Under the pieces are notes generated by a model. The model did no database searches. It was not told the DNA's origin and saw nothing but the letters and a program-made list of their open reading frames with translations. A stretch of DNA of 64,000 nt from Rhypophila decipiens (lineage: Eukaryota > Ascomycota > Sordariomycetes > Sordariales > Naviculisporaceae), in contig MU858096.1 in NCBI GenBank assembly GCA_033297075.1, positions 148,441-212,440 on the forward strand, in the 5' to 3' direction. Shown here piece after piece: positions 34,389 to 46,617 of the stretch. A program made the translations under genes and the position numbers. Each line of letters begins with the position of its first letter. Position 1 is the first letter of the stretch.

Positions 34389-34880
34389 TCATGGCGTCCT
34401 TGTCTTGAGCTGAAGACCATGCCATTCTTTGACCAAGTCTCCAAGCGCGGCGTTGACCAGACGTTGTTGTTTCAACATGTTGAGCCCGCGGAACTTTTCC
34501 GAGACGATATCAATGCCGTACATTGACCCACAACCCCCCGATATGTCCTTCACGACAAGCTCTGTTGGGAAGAGTTCGGCTACTAGAATGTCCCAAATTT
34601 GCGATTCGCCCTCACTCAACAGCTCGGGCTTTTCTGGGATGACGGATTTCGTCGACTCGAGCGGAGAAGGAGCCCCGGCCGAAGCGGAATAGAATCTTTG
34701 TGACCAGCCAACTATTTGCGGTTGGGTTCGGGATATTTGCGCTGGAGGGGCGCGGGCCGGTGTGGTTACTGATGAGAACGGCCGTCCTGGTATGCGCATG
34801 AATGGCCGTCGTGACGGGGTGGAGGAGAGGAGAGAAGCTTCGGCGCGAGCCCCGGTACGTAAACAAGACCTGCAAATCAT
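34389..34880 (-). CDS. bol3: Mitochondrial BolA-like protein (BolA3/Bol3 type)
   Basis: Single exon, 163 aa. The N-terminal ~40 residues are rich in Arg/Ser/Ala with almost no acidic residues, typical of a mitochondrial presequence. The BolA domain covers the C-terminal ~75 residues and contains the BolA3 signature GGCGSMYGIDI followed by KFRGLNMLKQQRLVN and WHGLQLKT. The Cys in GGC and the His in WHG correspond to the ligands reported for human BOLA3 (C59, H96). The family acts with glutaredoxin 5 and Nfu1 in delivering [4Fe-4S] clusters in mitochondria. The ATG at 34880 gives the best presequence; the frame extends 11 codons further up. Confidence 0.88.
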   Translation of the reverse strand: MICRSCLRTGARAEASLLSSTPSRRPFMRIPGRPFSSVTTPARAPPAQISRTQPQIVGWSQRFYSASAGAPSPLESTKSVIPEKPELLSEGESQIWDILVAELFPTELVVKDISGGCGSMYGIDIVSEKFRGLNMLKQQRLVNAALGDLVKEWHGLQLKTRTP

Positions 34881-37800
34881 CGTGTCGGCGTAACTATGTC
34901 CTTTCATTAGCAATCCATATTGAACGAGCTCCTTTCAAAGTGTTTGTTACATACGCGATAGTGAAATAAACCGGTCGTTAAAGCTCAAGACAGGAACAAT
35001 CGACAACGTCTGGAATTGCGACTCGGAGTCTGTTGACTGTCATCAATTCTTCTAGAACAAACCTCCATTCCACAAGAAAGCGAAAGCACGGACCCTTACC
35101 GGAGGCCCCTGGCTGCGTCATTGAAGGCGGCCCGTCCCAATTGGTCCAATCGATCCGTGCCCCACTTATTGTCGCCCGCCTTGACGGGAACTACCGATGA
35201 ACTCCGAAAGCCCCGGACATCGAAGAAAGATGTTCGGCGGATCCATTTCCCACTGCCAGAGCCGATGATGGCCCCCGATCTCCAAGCTTTCCACGTCCCT
35301 TTTCTCCAAGATAACCTGGTATCGCGCCCGCCATATCTTCATCGCGAGCATTTTTAGGTGTCAGCGGTCTGTTCCTCTCCGTTCTCGTTGTCTTCGCGTA
35401 TCCGGCTAATGATGTTCACCTTCCCAGCCTGGCTGCCGATTCGAGTATCAATATGCGACGAGGCCGATGCCAATTCCCTCATATCTCTCGCTGATCGCCC
35501 GTTGATTATCTGGCTCTACCCCTCCCAGTTGCGCGATATGGATTATGGGGAGGCTCGACATAGCCGCTCACGGTCTCGTTATTTCCCTCCAATTGTCGTC
35601 GCATCCTCGAAACGTCGTCGCATCCTCCAAACGGCGTCGCATTCGCAATTTATGAGCCAAGAAGGCGGCCGAGGGCCATTGAGAAGGGCAATGATGGCTC
35701 ACAAGCGTGTGCAAGTATCATGCTATCCCTCTGTCTGGACGGCCAGCTACATCTCACGGTCACGGTGACAGATTATTATCTCGGTGCCGTCTTGTTTACA
35801 ACAGCCTATACGTGCAATGGAACATACCAAGAGCCCTGTGCTATCTTTCCAAGTGGGATCATCATCTCTTCGTTGCGGCGCAACTCGAACCTCGTACAAG
35901 CGACAGTTGAATGGATTAGCATCACTATCTGTGCGCCGATCTTGTTTAACCATATGTCTTGCGTAGAGTGTCGGATCAAATGACTAGCCGCTCAGTATTT
36001 GGTGTACACCAGCGATGCTCTTCCGAGTTCGGCCACTGAGCCGGTGTTGCAATTTGGAACCATCCCCGAGCAGATGTGACCCATGCAGAGAGCACTAGGT
36101 CCTCATGGCAATATAACTGCACGTGTCCGTCCGCCTTGTCGAGATGGCAAGGCCTTCCAGACACTACAACTTTGGTACGGATGGTCGCGGGCGGGATGCA
36201 CCTTACCATCGTCTAGGTATACGACACCTCCCGCGACGGACCTCCTCTCGGGCGAGATATGTTCAGCACCTTAGTCCTCCCGCCGACGTCTTTGCTGTTG
36301 CCAAGTTGCTTATGGCTGCTGTCGGCTGCAACATGCCTTACTTGGAGTCACACACCCAACCCAGCTCTTCGGGACTGGAAAACGCAATCACCCAGTGCCG
36401 ATATCTCCTTATTGGCGAGAACCAAGTGGGAGACTGAGGTTCAGCCGTTTGGGCCAAGCTGATGCCGGCAGTCTGTTATGGACGGTCACTTCGACACAGA
36501 CTAGAGCGTGGGACCCTTGGTTTGGTCAGTTAAATGGGACGGGGATAACGGATTGCACCCGCTGGAGCCCGATGTCGACTTTCTCTCGGGGAGTCACTTC
36601 CACCTTTCGCCGGTCAGTCGTGTCTGGACGAGACGAGTGATCAGGTGGGCTGAGGCTGGGTACTGGTCCTCCACCGTTTGTCCAAGTTCCTCCGAAATGG
36701 ATGCTGGACCGGGAGAAGGCCTCCACTGGCCCATTCTGTGTTGAACAAGTTTGAGCATTGCATTGCCAACTCGCATCAACATCGGCACCGGTCTGGTCGA
36801 TGCTGGCAGGTTACCAGTCAACGCATGTATCGAACGACTTGGACCTGGGAAGAGGCGCAGTCAGCCCTTGGAACCGGATCCTCTGGCAGCACCCTAGAAG
36901 GTTGGCGAACACTGGGGGGGGGTTGAAGTCGCATTTGCCGATATGAACCCACGGCTTGCATGCTAGCTAGCGTGGTGAAGCAATTTCTACAAATAGATCA
37001 GGAAGCCCGAAGAGGTATGGACAATCTACTCAAGGCAGACTCCTGACTAACTCTAGTTGGCATGAATCCAAAAGGGTTGGTCTGCTTCCGGTCAGCTGTC
37101 CACAGCAGTGTTGAATCCATGTGTCAGTCTTGACTCTTGGGCAACCAGAACCGGGCCGTGGCGACGCTGAGAATGGTTCAGCTCGTGGTTTTATTGCAGA
37201 CCAGATCGCAGAGATCTGCTAGCCGTCCTCGAACCGACTGTTTATATCTCCGTGGTGACATTTATGCTACAGTGGGAGGCAGACGTCGTTTGCTGTATGC
37301 TAAATAAGGCTCAAGGCTGAGGACACCATGTTCGAACCAAGAGGTAGAATGGAACGCTCCCAGCATTTAGGCTCAAAAGGGGAATCCCAAGACCAGATGC
37401 AGCGTTGGGTCCAAGGTCGAGTGCTCGCTTGTCGGCCCTGGGACCCCGTGTCGGCCTGCATCTGCGCTTTCGTAAAAGTTGTTTCTCAGCAAAAGAGTAC
37501 TTGTGTGCTCTGCAAGATGTACGGATAGACATATCAGACCCCCGACTGCCGTGAAGCATGGGGCCTGAGAGGGTAAAGTCCAACCGCCTTATCCTATCTA
37601 TCTTATCTTATCTCAACCTTGTCCGGTCTCAATTACACTCGGTTGTCACTCCCCGCATTGACGCCGCTCTTGTGCTCCAACGTCGCCGCCGAGTTTATGC
37701 TCACCAGCCGACACATGACGGACGTGGTATGGAATTGACTCATTGGTCCAAGCAGCTTTGCAACTTGATGCTGTACCATGATCTGCATCCGCTGGAAACG

Positions 37801-39598
37801 AAGTGGACATGTGTGCTTGGGAGCCGTGGCGCGCACACGTCTTTGGTCTGGTTCAATGGCACAGTTGTGTCACGGAGGAGCAACCCGTTGTGAAGTCGTG
37901 ATTTGTGAAGAACAAGACTGCGGGGTATTGGGGCCCATGCCCATGTGACTCCAATTGACATGCAGGAACCAAAGAGCGGCATGGCAGGGGAGCTGCACCC
38001 TCTGCTCCAAACGTGGAGCCATCTTCTCCCGCCGTCCTTTCAGACTTTCAGCACTTTCTTCTCCGCCATCCTCGTCCCCGCCAACCTTGGTAGTTTCTGT
38101 ACGGGTTCGTCCACAAGCTATTTTTGAATGCTCTCGCCCTGGATGAAGATTTTGCTTTTCGCAGTGCAGGGCAGGGCAGGTAGGAAAAAGACGCTCTTCA
38201 GTCTTCACCACATGCTCTCTCGGATCTTATGGGTGATGCTGTGATGGGCTGGAATCTCGTGGTCGCGGAACCGTTTTGTCCGAGCATCGGTCTATCTCCG
38301 ACGAACCCCCTAGCTCCCGTGCTAACCCCTATCGGCCTAACCAGATCGGGCGGGTCAACGGTCAAGCTTGGCTCGACTTGGCAGCTCAGAACGACAAGTG
38401 TCGATGGCGTCCAGTGCCGAAGCAACCTCCCCAAAAGAGAACGTCGCCATTTGCTGGGAAAGGGAGGTCTTGGAAGACGCGGTCGACTGACAACTCGCGT
38501 CGGGAGATGAGCTCCTGAACTTTATACGTCCATCAAGCTTTTCGGTACCAGGATATCCCGCCGAGGGGTGGTCTCTCCTGCCCACCACAAGGAGGTCCCA
38601 GACATCCAAATTGTTCGATTTACAAGCAGACGATACCACCGTTCACATCGACCGACTGGAGCCTCCGACGGCGAATGCCAAAAGTGCCCAGAAGGGTTCA
38701 CAGGAATACAACCAAATATTACCTATGTCACCATAAGGTATTGAATGGAGCAGTGACAGCATCCGCGCTGATCCTCCTCCTTTTCGTTTCTTTCCGCCCC
38801 GCCTCGTGATGAGTTATAGCACCCAAATCCTGCACGCATCCTTAGGTGCAACATCTCTATAGTACATCCCCTCTCGTCATATAATACTCCGTATTGGGCT
38901 GCGCATGTCGCCAGCCAGGTACTAGGTGCCCATCCGTGGTGTATTGTGTAATAAATCCCCCGCAGCAAGACACACAGTGGCACAGCATCCCCGATGCCAT
39001 TGCCCCCCATGCAGCTGGAGAGCAGCCATGGAGGCAAATGCTTGTTCTCCAGTTTCTCACAGAAAAACTCCCGCGATCTTAGCTGGCCATAAATTAATTT
39101 GTCTTGGCAACCAAGCCAGGGCCTCGGCGGGTGGTTGCATTCCTCGGTTGGCAACTGGCCGACCTGCCTCGTCGAGCAGGACAGCTATATCACACCATCC
39201 ATATAGGTGCCTAGACCCGCAAGAACCTCGTCGGCGGGTTGGTGCATGGGCAAGCATGGGCGAACAGGGCCCAAGGTGGCCACCCAATGGGGTTAATCAA
39301 TTGCACTCTCAGATAAGAATATGGGTAAATTCAACCGTCGCTTCGTCCCTGTATGCTCGCTCTCGCTCCATCAGGGTGTCCAGGGGGCCATGCTTATATA
39401 TATCATGGGCCCAGCTCACTCTCCCCCCCAGGTGGCGTCGTGCCATGTCTTGTGCTTCGTCGCCGTTGTGAGGACATCGCAGTCGTCGTCAAAGTCTCCG
39501 GGGCCCGTTGCGTAGCCGATCCCAGACGCTCCTTCCTTTCCTTTGACCATCCCAGGACTTGCTTCCGTCCCTCCGCCCCCTCTCCCGAACCAGACACC
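34881..39598. other. Largest gene-free stretch (about 4.7 kb)
   Basis: No ORF here shows a recognisable motif, signal peptide or splice-linked partner. Composition is not strongly AT-shifted, so it does not look like classic RIP-mutated transposon. Near 35600 there is a short degenerate repeat of GTCGCATYC (three copies). Near the right end a TATATATAT run (39395-39403) precedes the subtilase gene. Confidence 0.55.
39395..39403 (+). promoter_or_regulatory. TATA-like element of the subtilase gene
   Basis: TATATATAT run about 200 bp upstream of the ATG at 39599, followed by a pyrimidine-rich leader. Confidence 0.35.
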
Positions 39599-42451
39599 AT
39601 GGTTCGTCTCGATATCTTGTCGTCGCTTCTTGCGGCTGCTGGCGTCGCCCAGGCTGTAGCCAACACGCCGCAAGTTGTTCCGGGTGCCTACATTGTCGAG
39701 TATGAGAACAACCAGGTGAGTTTATCCATTGCAAATAATTGGACTGGAACTTGTCTCTGACACAAGCACGGCGTGCCACAGGATACTGCTGCCTTCTTGA
39801 AGGACATCAAGGGAGAGGCAACACTCCGCAAGAACCTCAAGTTCAAGCTCTTCAAGGGCGCATCAATCCAGTTCAAGAAGCTCGAAAAAGCAGAGGAGAT
39901 GGCAGAAAAGATCGCCGAGATGCCAGCGATCAAGAACGTCTGGCCGGTCAAGTCGTATCCCGTTCCTCAGCATACGGTCCACTCCACCGGCAGTGCTCTG
40001 GCTGCCGAGCTCAAGAAGCGTCAGGTTGAGGGCAAGGACCTGTTCACGCCCCATCTCATGACCCAGGTCAACAAATTCAGGGACGCCGGCGAGACTGGAA
40101 AGGGGATCAAGGTTGCCGTCATCGACACTGGCGTGAGTACCTTTTGCTTGCTGTTTGTCAAACCCGGTCTGACTGTTTTTCCGTGCTAGATTGATTACCT
40201 TCATCCTGCTCTTGGAGGCTGCTTTGGTGAAGGCTGTCTGGTCTCGTACGGTGCCGACTTGGTTGGTGACAAGTTCAATGGCAAGAACACGCCGGTGCCC
40301 GACGCTGACCCCCTGGACACGTGCCAAGGCCACGGCACGCACGTAGCTGGCATCATTGCCGCTCAGTCCAGCAAGAACCCGTACGGTATCATCGGCGCGG
40401 CCGAGGGAGTCACTCTTGGTGCCTACCGTGTCTTTGGCTGCACCGGTGACGTGCCCAATGATATCCTGATCGCAGCGTACAACATGGCGTACGAGGCCGG
40501 AAGTGACATCATCACTGCTTCTATCGGTGGCCCTTCAGGCTGGGCGGAGGATCCGTGGGCCTCTGTGGTCTCCAGAATTGTCGAAGACGGCGTGCCCTGC
40601 GTGGTCTCGGCTGGCAACGACGGTGCTGAGGGTCTCTTCTATGCATCCACTGCCGCCAACGGTCGCAGGGTCACAGCCATTGCCTCGACCGATAACACTC
40701 TCTCTCCCGCTCTGCTCAGCAATGCCAGTTTCAAGGTTGACGATGGCCCGGTCAAGAGCTTTGGATACACCGTCGGAGAGCCTGGCGCCTGGGATGGCGT
40801 CAGCCTTCCTCTGTGGGCCGTCAACTTTGACACCACTGATGCAGCCAACGGATGCGATCCCTACCCTGATTCGACCCCTGATCTGTCTGGCTACATTGTG
40901 CTCGTCCGCAGAGGTACGTGCACCTTCGTGCAGAAGATCACCAACGCCCGGGCCAAGGGCGCCAAGTATGTCTTGTTCTACAACAATGTAGTCGGCACTA
41001 CTGCGGTTTCTGGCGTGGTGGAGGGCGTCAGGGGAGTTGCCATGGTCACGGCCGACCAAGGAGCTCAGTTCATCAAGACTCTGCAGGCTGGATCCAAAGT
41101 GGTCCCTACCTTCACCGACCCTGAGACGGCTCCCAAGTTCCTCGCCAACTTTGACAACATTCTTTCGGCCGGATTCGCAAGCACCTACACCAGCTGGGGT
41201 CCCACTTTCGAGGTCGATGTGAAGCCCCAGTTCTCGGCCCCGGGTGGCATGATCCTTGCAACCTATCCCCGGGCCCTGGGTGCTTACGCCGTGCTTTCTG
41301 GAACCTCTATGGCCTGCCCTCTGGCGGCGGCTGTGTATGCCCTCCTCATCAACGCCCGCAAGACCAGCGATCCCAGGACGCTTGAGAACCTTCTCTCGTC
41401 CACTGCGCACCCCAACCTGTTCCAGGACGGCCGAAATGCCTACCCTGTGCTCGCTCCTGTCCCGCAGCAAGGTGCTGGCTTGATTCAGGCATGGGATGCT
41501 GCTCGTGCAACCACGCTCCTCAGCGTTTCGAGCCTCTCTTTCAACGACACGGACAACTTTGTGCCCGTTCGCAACTTCACCATCTCCAACACCGCCAAGG
41601 AGGCCATCACCTACGACTTGGGCCACGTCGGTGCCGCCACTGGCTATACGCTTCCCGACAACGGGTCCGCCACTCCCGATACCTTTCCCAATGACCTCAC
41701 CGACGACTTTGCCACTCTTGCATTTACTCCCTCGGGCAAAATCACCATCCCAGCCGGGCAGCGCAGAATCATCAGCGTCCGCGCTGCTGCTCCAACTGGG
41801 CTCGATGCCAAGCGTCTGCCGGTATACTCTGGATACATCACCATCAACGGCACCGACGGCTCTGGGCTCTCGCTTCCCTACCTCGGTGTCGCCGGAAGCC
41901 TCCACAGCGCGACGGTTCTGAACCCTAGGCTCACCCGTCTCAGCAGAACCGGGGACAGCTTGAACATCGCCGTTGCTGCCAACACGACCTTCATACTGCC
42001 TCCCGCCGGCCATTCCAACGACACGGCCTACAGGAACACCACCCTGCCCAAGATCGTTGTCGAGCTGGCCATGGGTAGCGCTCTGGTCCGCATTGACGTG
42101 GTCCCAGTCAACAGCTGCAGGGCAGCCAACGCCACGACCGTGTTGGGAACCAAGAGCGTGGGCATGCCCGCCGACACTCCTCTCTACTACAACCCTCGCG
42201 GAACCCTCGAGGCTTCGTGGGATGGCAAGTTGTCCGACGGCACATACGTGAAGCAGGGCATCTACAAGCTCGCCGTCAAGGCACTCAAGATCTTTGGCGA
42301 CCGTGACAACGTCGACGACTATGAGAAGACCGAGACCGTGCCATTCCGCATCAGATACGCGGGTGCGCCTGAGAAGAGGAGCCCGATTCCCTTTCAGTCA
42401 GCCAGGGTAAAGAAGACGGTTGCCAAGAGGCAAGAAAACTGCGAGGCATGA
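39599..42451 (+). CDS. Secreted subtilisin-like serine protease with PA domain (S8 family)
   Basis: Three exons, 39599..39715, 39782..40132 and 40190..42451, giving 909 aa. Signal peptide MVRLDILSSLLAAAGVAQAVA is followed by an inhibitor-I9-like prodomain (YIVEYENN, across intron 1). The catalytic domain has Asp154 (AVIDTGIDYLHP, across intron 2), His204 (GHGTHVAG), the oxyanion Asn in SAGNDG, and Ser529 (GTSMACP). A protease-associated (PA) insert lies about residues 370-460 (SGYIVLVRRGTCTF). After the catalytic domain comes a Fn3-like region with many N-glycosylation sites. This resembles the Vpr/C5a-peptidase-like secreted subtilases of fungi. For intron 1 the acceptor at 39781 was chosen over CAAG at 39767 because it lies about 19 nt from the CTGAC branch site. 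Both acceptors keep frame. Confidence 0.92.
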
Positions 42452-42863
42452 AGTATAACAGCAAAGTAACATTGAATAAAACAACACATGGAGGCAAGAA
42501 AAATCCGGGATTGGGAAAGGAAATGACACATACTCACGCGCTCTTTGTATAAGCAACACTGGTTTCTTATGTATCTACTACCTATTACTCGGCATTAATA
42601 GATGTACCTTTTTACGTTCATTATCTTGCTCGATTGCCTCGTTTCAGTCTGGACCTTGTTTCCCAATAAACATTTGCACCCTGTCCATTCTCTGTGGAGT
42701 AAAACGTTGAATCAAGCTCGGGACCTCTGCAACTCAAACCGCTGGCTTTGACATCCAAGACTCCGTGACCCATTGCCCAGAAGCCACCATATCCACACAC
42801 AGTGTAGCCACAAAGTCTCTGCCAGGCAACTCGGCAACCATCCAACAAAAGGGACAAGTTAAA
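42452..42863. other. Intergenic region
   Basis: 3' flank of the subtilase and 5' flank of the tRNA. Nothing else recognised. Confidence 0.6.
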
Positions 42864-42960
42864 GCCCTCTTAGCTCAGCTGGTTAGAGCGTCGTACTAAT
42901 AGAATTCTCGGTTCTATCAAGTCAATGCGAAGGTCAACAGTTCAATCCTGTTAGAGGGCA
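42864..42960 (+). tRNA. tRNA-Ile (anticodon AAU) with 23-nt intron
   Basis: The cloverleaf closes by eye. Acceptor stem is GCCCTCT / AGAGGGC with discriminator A42960. D arm is GCTC AGCTGGTTA GAGC. Anticodon stem TCGTA/TGCGA carries the loop CTAATA-A. T arm is AACAG TTCAATC CTGTT. The anticodon AAT is at 42898-42900. An intron at 42902-42924 sits at the canonical position one base 3' of the anticodon. Mature length is 74 nt before CCA addition. Confidence 0.93.
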
Positions 42961-44552
42961 TGTCATGTTCTTTTACCTTGATATGTGTTTATCATACCTC
43001 ACGTCACTATTTCTTGTTAAAGGGATGTGTTTATTTCTTTTTCGTCTCCTACAAGACACCTGACCTTTGCTCTCAAGCTGAGATAAAGCTGCTTACTTTT
43101 AATACGATAGATAGATAGATACTTACTTACTTACACACACTTCTTTCCAATCTCCTTTATGGCCATGGCTTCCTCGATCCCACACCGAAACTTACATTAA
43201 GGCGAGGATCATGCGTGCTATATGAGTGTAGGTTTGACGATACCTAGCATCAATAACCCACGTCACGAAAATGACACAAGGCCCTCGCAGAGTCAAAGAT
43301 GATGGATAGATATGTTACGAGACAAGAAAACTAATATCTTGTCTCTAGATAGTGGCGAATGTTGAAAGATGATGTTTAATGCTTATAATCCCAAGTTTGA
43401 GGAAGGATGTTGGGAGACAATGTATTTGAATCTAGTGGTTTCTCTTCTCTAGCAGACATTAATATAGTTTCGTTTCATATAACTATATGTGAAGACTTAT
43501 TGCTGACCGGCATTACTGTGCGTTTCAGCTGAACGCGACAATGCTGTTATCATGCGTTATCGAAAGTGTTAGAACAATGTCCCTTTCCTGCTGAAATATA
43601 CTGCAAATAAAGCATATGCACTAACAGCTGTGCTAGTTTGCATTACAAGAGCATATACCATACTCGTTAGTGAGACTCGGTCCTATCTCTATCTCGCAGC
43701 ACTCTGAGATGAGTGCATCAATGTGTCACTCACTATATGAGTAAACCTCAATAAAAGTGACATATCTGAAGACGGGAGGTTTGTGATCAATCCATGATGA
43801 GGACTCGCTTTGGGTTGTACGGTAAGGACCTTCCTGTTCCTGCCGCGGACGGGAGATCCCGGGATTCGGCTCGCCCAGCACCCGGTGATATTTTGAGCAG
43901 ATTTCAAGATTTGATGGTGTGATGCACCAGTTCACAACTGCACGTCGCCCGATTGAATCTTCAATGTCCATTGTGGGAGACAGCCCGTGGCGGCGTGGCT
44001 CTTACCCCGCCTCCCTTTGGTCGATCGACCGTTGATGTGGTCTCCCTGCAGTGGTTCCAAGCCAAGCTGGAAACTCCCGCCCCCTTCCTCATGCTTTTCG
44101 CCTTCCATCATCAACTCCGGCTTCCCGGTCTTTTGTCCCCGCATTTGACACCCCGCCCGGGCCGCTCATTTTAGCGTGGCACTGCGTGCCAAGCATCTGC
44201 TTGTTCAGACATCATGACGACAAGTTGAGGTCCAGCCCGCAGCGACCTCACAGCATCAACAAAACAAACCCTCATGATCCAGTTTACATACACAGGGAGC
44301 AAAGAAATGCCATCTCCCGCTCCATTCCTCGCCCACAACATCAAGGCGACTGCATTCGCGCCCAACAACCGTATCCATCAACGTCTCTCATCACCTTCTC
44401 GCCAGCAATAGCAGCCAAGCCCGATCCGACCATCTGAATAACGTCCAACGTGGCCCTGCCGCATCGAACGCGAACAAGATTTACAACCACTTGTCCCACC
44501 AGGTCCACCATTATTGTGATCACACTGTCCATTATTCCCAGTTTCAAAAAAG
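42961..44552. other. AT-rich intergenic region
   Basis: No gene recognised. The left half (to about 43750) is AT-rich and includes microsatellites. The right half is more GC-balanced and contains the promoter and leader of the LanC-like gene. Confidence 0.6.
43106..43140. repeat. Compound microsatellite
   Basis: Four GATA units (43106-43121), then three CTTA units (43122-43133), then a CA run to 43140. Confidence 0.85.
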
Positions 44553-45818
44553 ATGGAGAAACGGCACTTCTCAGTCAGTCAACCAAACAACCTCCTTACG
44601 ATTGGCGACACCGATGTCTATCTCACGAATGCTCTGGAGGACATCGTCGTCAATTATCCCCCTCGAAGCAGGTACCCGCACGAGGTTCTGCAAGGTCTGT
44701 GGAGTGGCCCGACTGGCATTGGCTATCTCATGCTGCAGGTCTCGTCATATCGGCCTGGTCTTCTCATCAGCGGCCAACCCGCAGCTCATTGGGCCCTGGG
44801 CTATGTTTCTGGGTCGAGGGGCCACAACTTGCGATTAGGTTCCCATGGCTGTGGCATCACTGATGAGCGGTTAAGTTGGGAAGCTGTCCGCGCCGCTGTC
44901 TCCAAGGATATACGTCACGTGCGTGAGTTTGTGTCATCAGTCTCTCAGGTCTGCCAGGTCCAAGAATTCCCCGACGAGATCCATTACGGCCGTGCTGGCA
45001 CCCTGTACCTACTGCGCTTGGTCCGTCATTGGGTCCCTGAGAGCAAACCTCTCGTTGATCCTGCCATAGATGAGATCTCCAACACCATCATCAAGAACGG
45101 CCCTGATTGGAAGTGGCACGGAAAGCGCTACCTCGGCGCCGCTCATGGCGACGTGGGCATTGTCACACAGCTGGTTCTGACCTCCCCTTCAGTCGCTCCA
45201 CAGCTCGAATCAGTCGTGACGAGACTCTTGGACTTGCAGCACAGTGACGGAAACTGGCCCAGTCACGAAGGACACCACCATGGAGGAAAGACTTTGGTGC
45301 AGTTCTGCCATGGAGCCCCAGGCTTCCTCTTTTCACTGCTCTCATTAAGGCAGCACTTTCCCACCCTGCATGATCGTATAGACGCAGCGATCGAGAGGGC
45401 AAGAGAGTGCGTCTGGAACGAGGGGCTGTTGAGAAAAGAGCCGAGCCTCTGCCATGGCGTTTTCGGTAATGCATTGTGAGCAGACTGAAACTTGTCTTGA
45501 CCCATGCTTGGGCCAGTTGCAGTCGTCGTACTAACTGATTACAGAACCTTTCCCGTCGGACCTCGAAGGGATCATTTCCTGGGGGTTGCCACTCCCGAGC
45601 ATGTTGCAGAAATGAAGAGGATGGATCCTACTGGAACCGTCTTTCAGCGAGCCGACTACGGACGAGCCTACTCCACCCTAACCAGTTACACGCCGGGTGC
45701 CGTGTGGGCATGGCTACAAAGCAAAGAAGAAACGCCCCGGATGCTTGCCTACAATGACTTTGATGAGATTCTGGCCTTGGATGGGCGAAATGTGGAGGTT
45801 CCAGTCCAAGTTGCCTAG
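44553..45818 (+). CDS. LanC-like (LANCL) family protein
   Basis: Two exons, 44553..45475 and 45545..45818, giving 398 aa; the intron has GTGAGC, CTAAC and TTACAG. The protein shows the alpha-toroid LanC signature. GGKTLVQFCHGAPGFL carries Cys252 and PSLCHGVFGNAL carries Cys300-His301, which match the zinc ligands of LanC/LANCL. Further GXXG-type helix starts are GPTGIGYLML, GRAGTLYLL, GAAHGDVGIV and a late TPGAVW. No signal peptide, so probably cytosolic. In mammals LANCL enzymes add glutathione to dehydroamino acids in damaged proteins; in bacteria LanC makes lanthionine rings. No precursor-peptide or LanM/LanB-like gene is visible nearby, so a detoxification role is the simpler inference. 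Confidence 0.87.
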
Positions 45819-46617
45819 AGAACAGCCTTTTGCAATGTTCTCGATTTGGGGTATGTGAGAACCTGGGTAGGCAGTTTTATTGTCGCGGAAAGCTGGACTT
45901 GGTTTGAGCGATGCTCCTCTTCGCGGGGCGTGGCACCCAGCAGAACCTTGGACACAGAATTGCTCACATGACGCCACCATCACACTTATTTCTCAGGCTT
46001 CTCATTCCAATATTGTACATCGTGGTCAAGAGAGGCGAGCAAGCCAGACGCAGGAAGAATAATGCGAACACAGGACGGGAGAACATGGTTGGTTTTCATC
46101 AATACTGCGAGATTATGCATGGCGTCGGCTCTCAGAGGCAGTGTCCCACAAGGCTTTGCGGCTGTCACTTTGCCCAACTTGCATACCATACAGACGCCAC
46201 GAGGCATACTGAAGGATATATTCACTTTCCATGTTGCTAATATCAGAGCTTGGTGTGCCTCTTAGACGCCCGGAAACTGCGAGAAAACCGAAAAACAGAC
46301 CTGCTGGCGGCAGCAATCACATCAAAGGCGTATCACACCGAAATGAAACACATTTTTCCTTGAGCTCATGGTCCCTTCCAGGGGTGTCAATTTGATCACC
46401 GTTGACTATAAATTTCGATTGAATTGCCTCTTCTCTTGAAGAATGGTATCTCTCATCCAGTCCAGGCGCCAGGTGCTGCCATGATGTGACGCACGACCAC
46501 CAGCCTCAGGACTCTCCGACTCCTATTTTTCCGCTGTACGTTCTTTTTTATACACCAGTTGATATCCAGAAGTTGATAAAGAGAAGCAGAGAGGCCGAAT
46601 CAAGGTTCGGTGAGAGT
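45819..46617. other. Intergenic region
   Basis: No gene recognised. The right end is the promoter and leader of the next membrane-protein gene. Confidence 0.55.

Noticed and set aside
34881..39598. RIP-mutated transposon
   Set aside because: The region is not notably AT-rich and no transposase or reverse-transcriptase fragment could be read in any frame.
40535..42013. 492-codon minus-strand ORF
   Set aside because: Antisense shadow of the subtilase; the plus strand carries all catalytic motifs.
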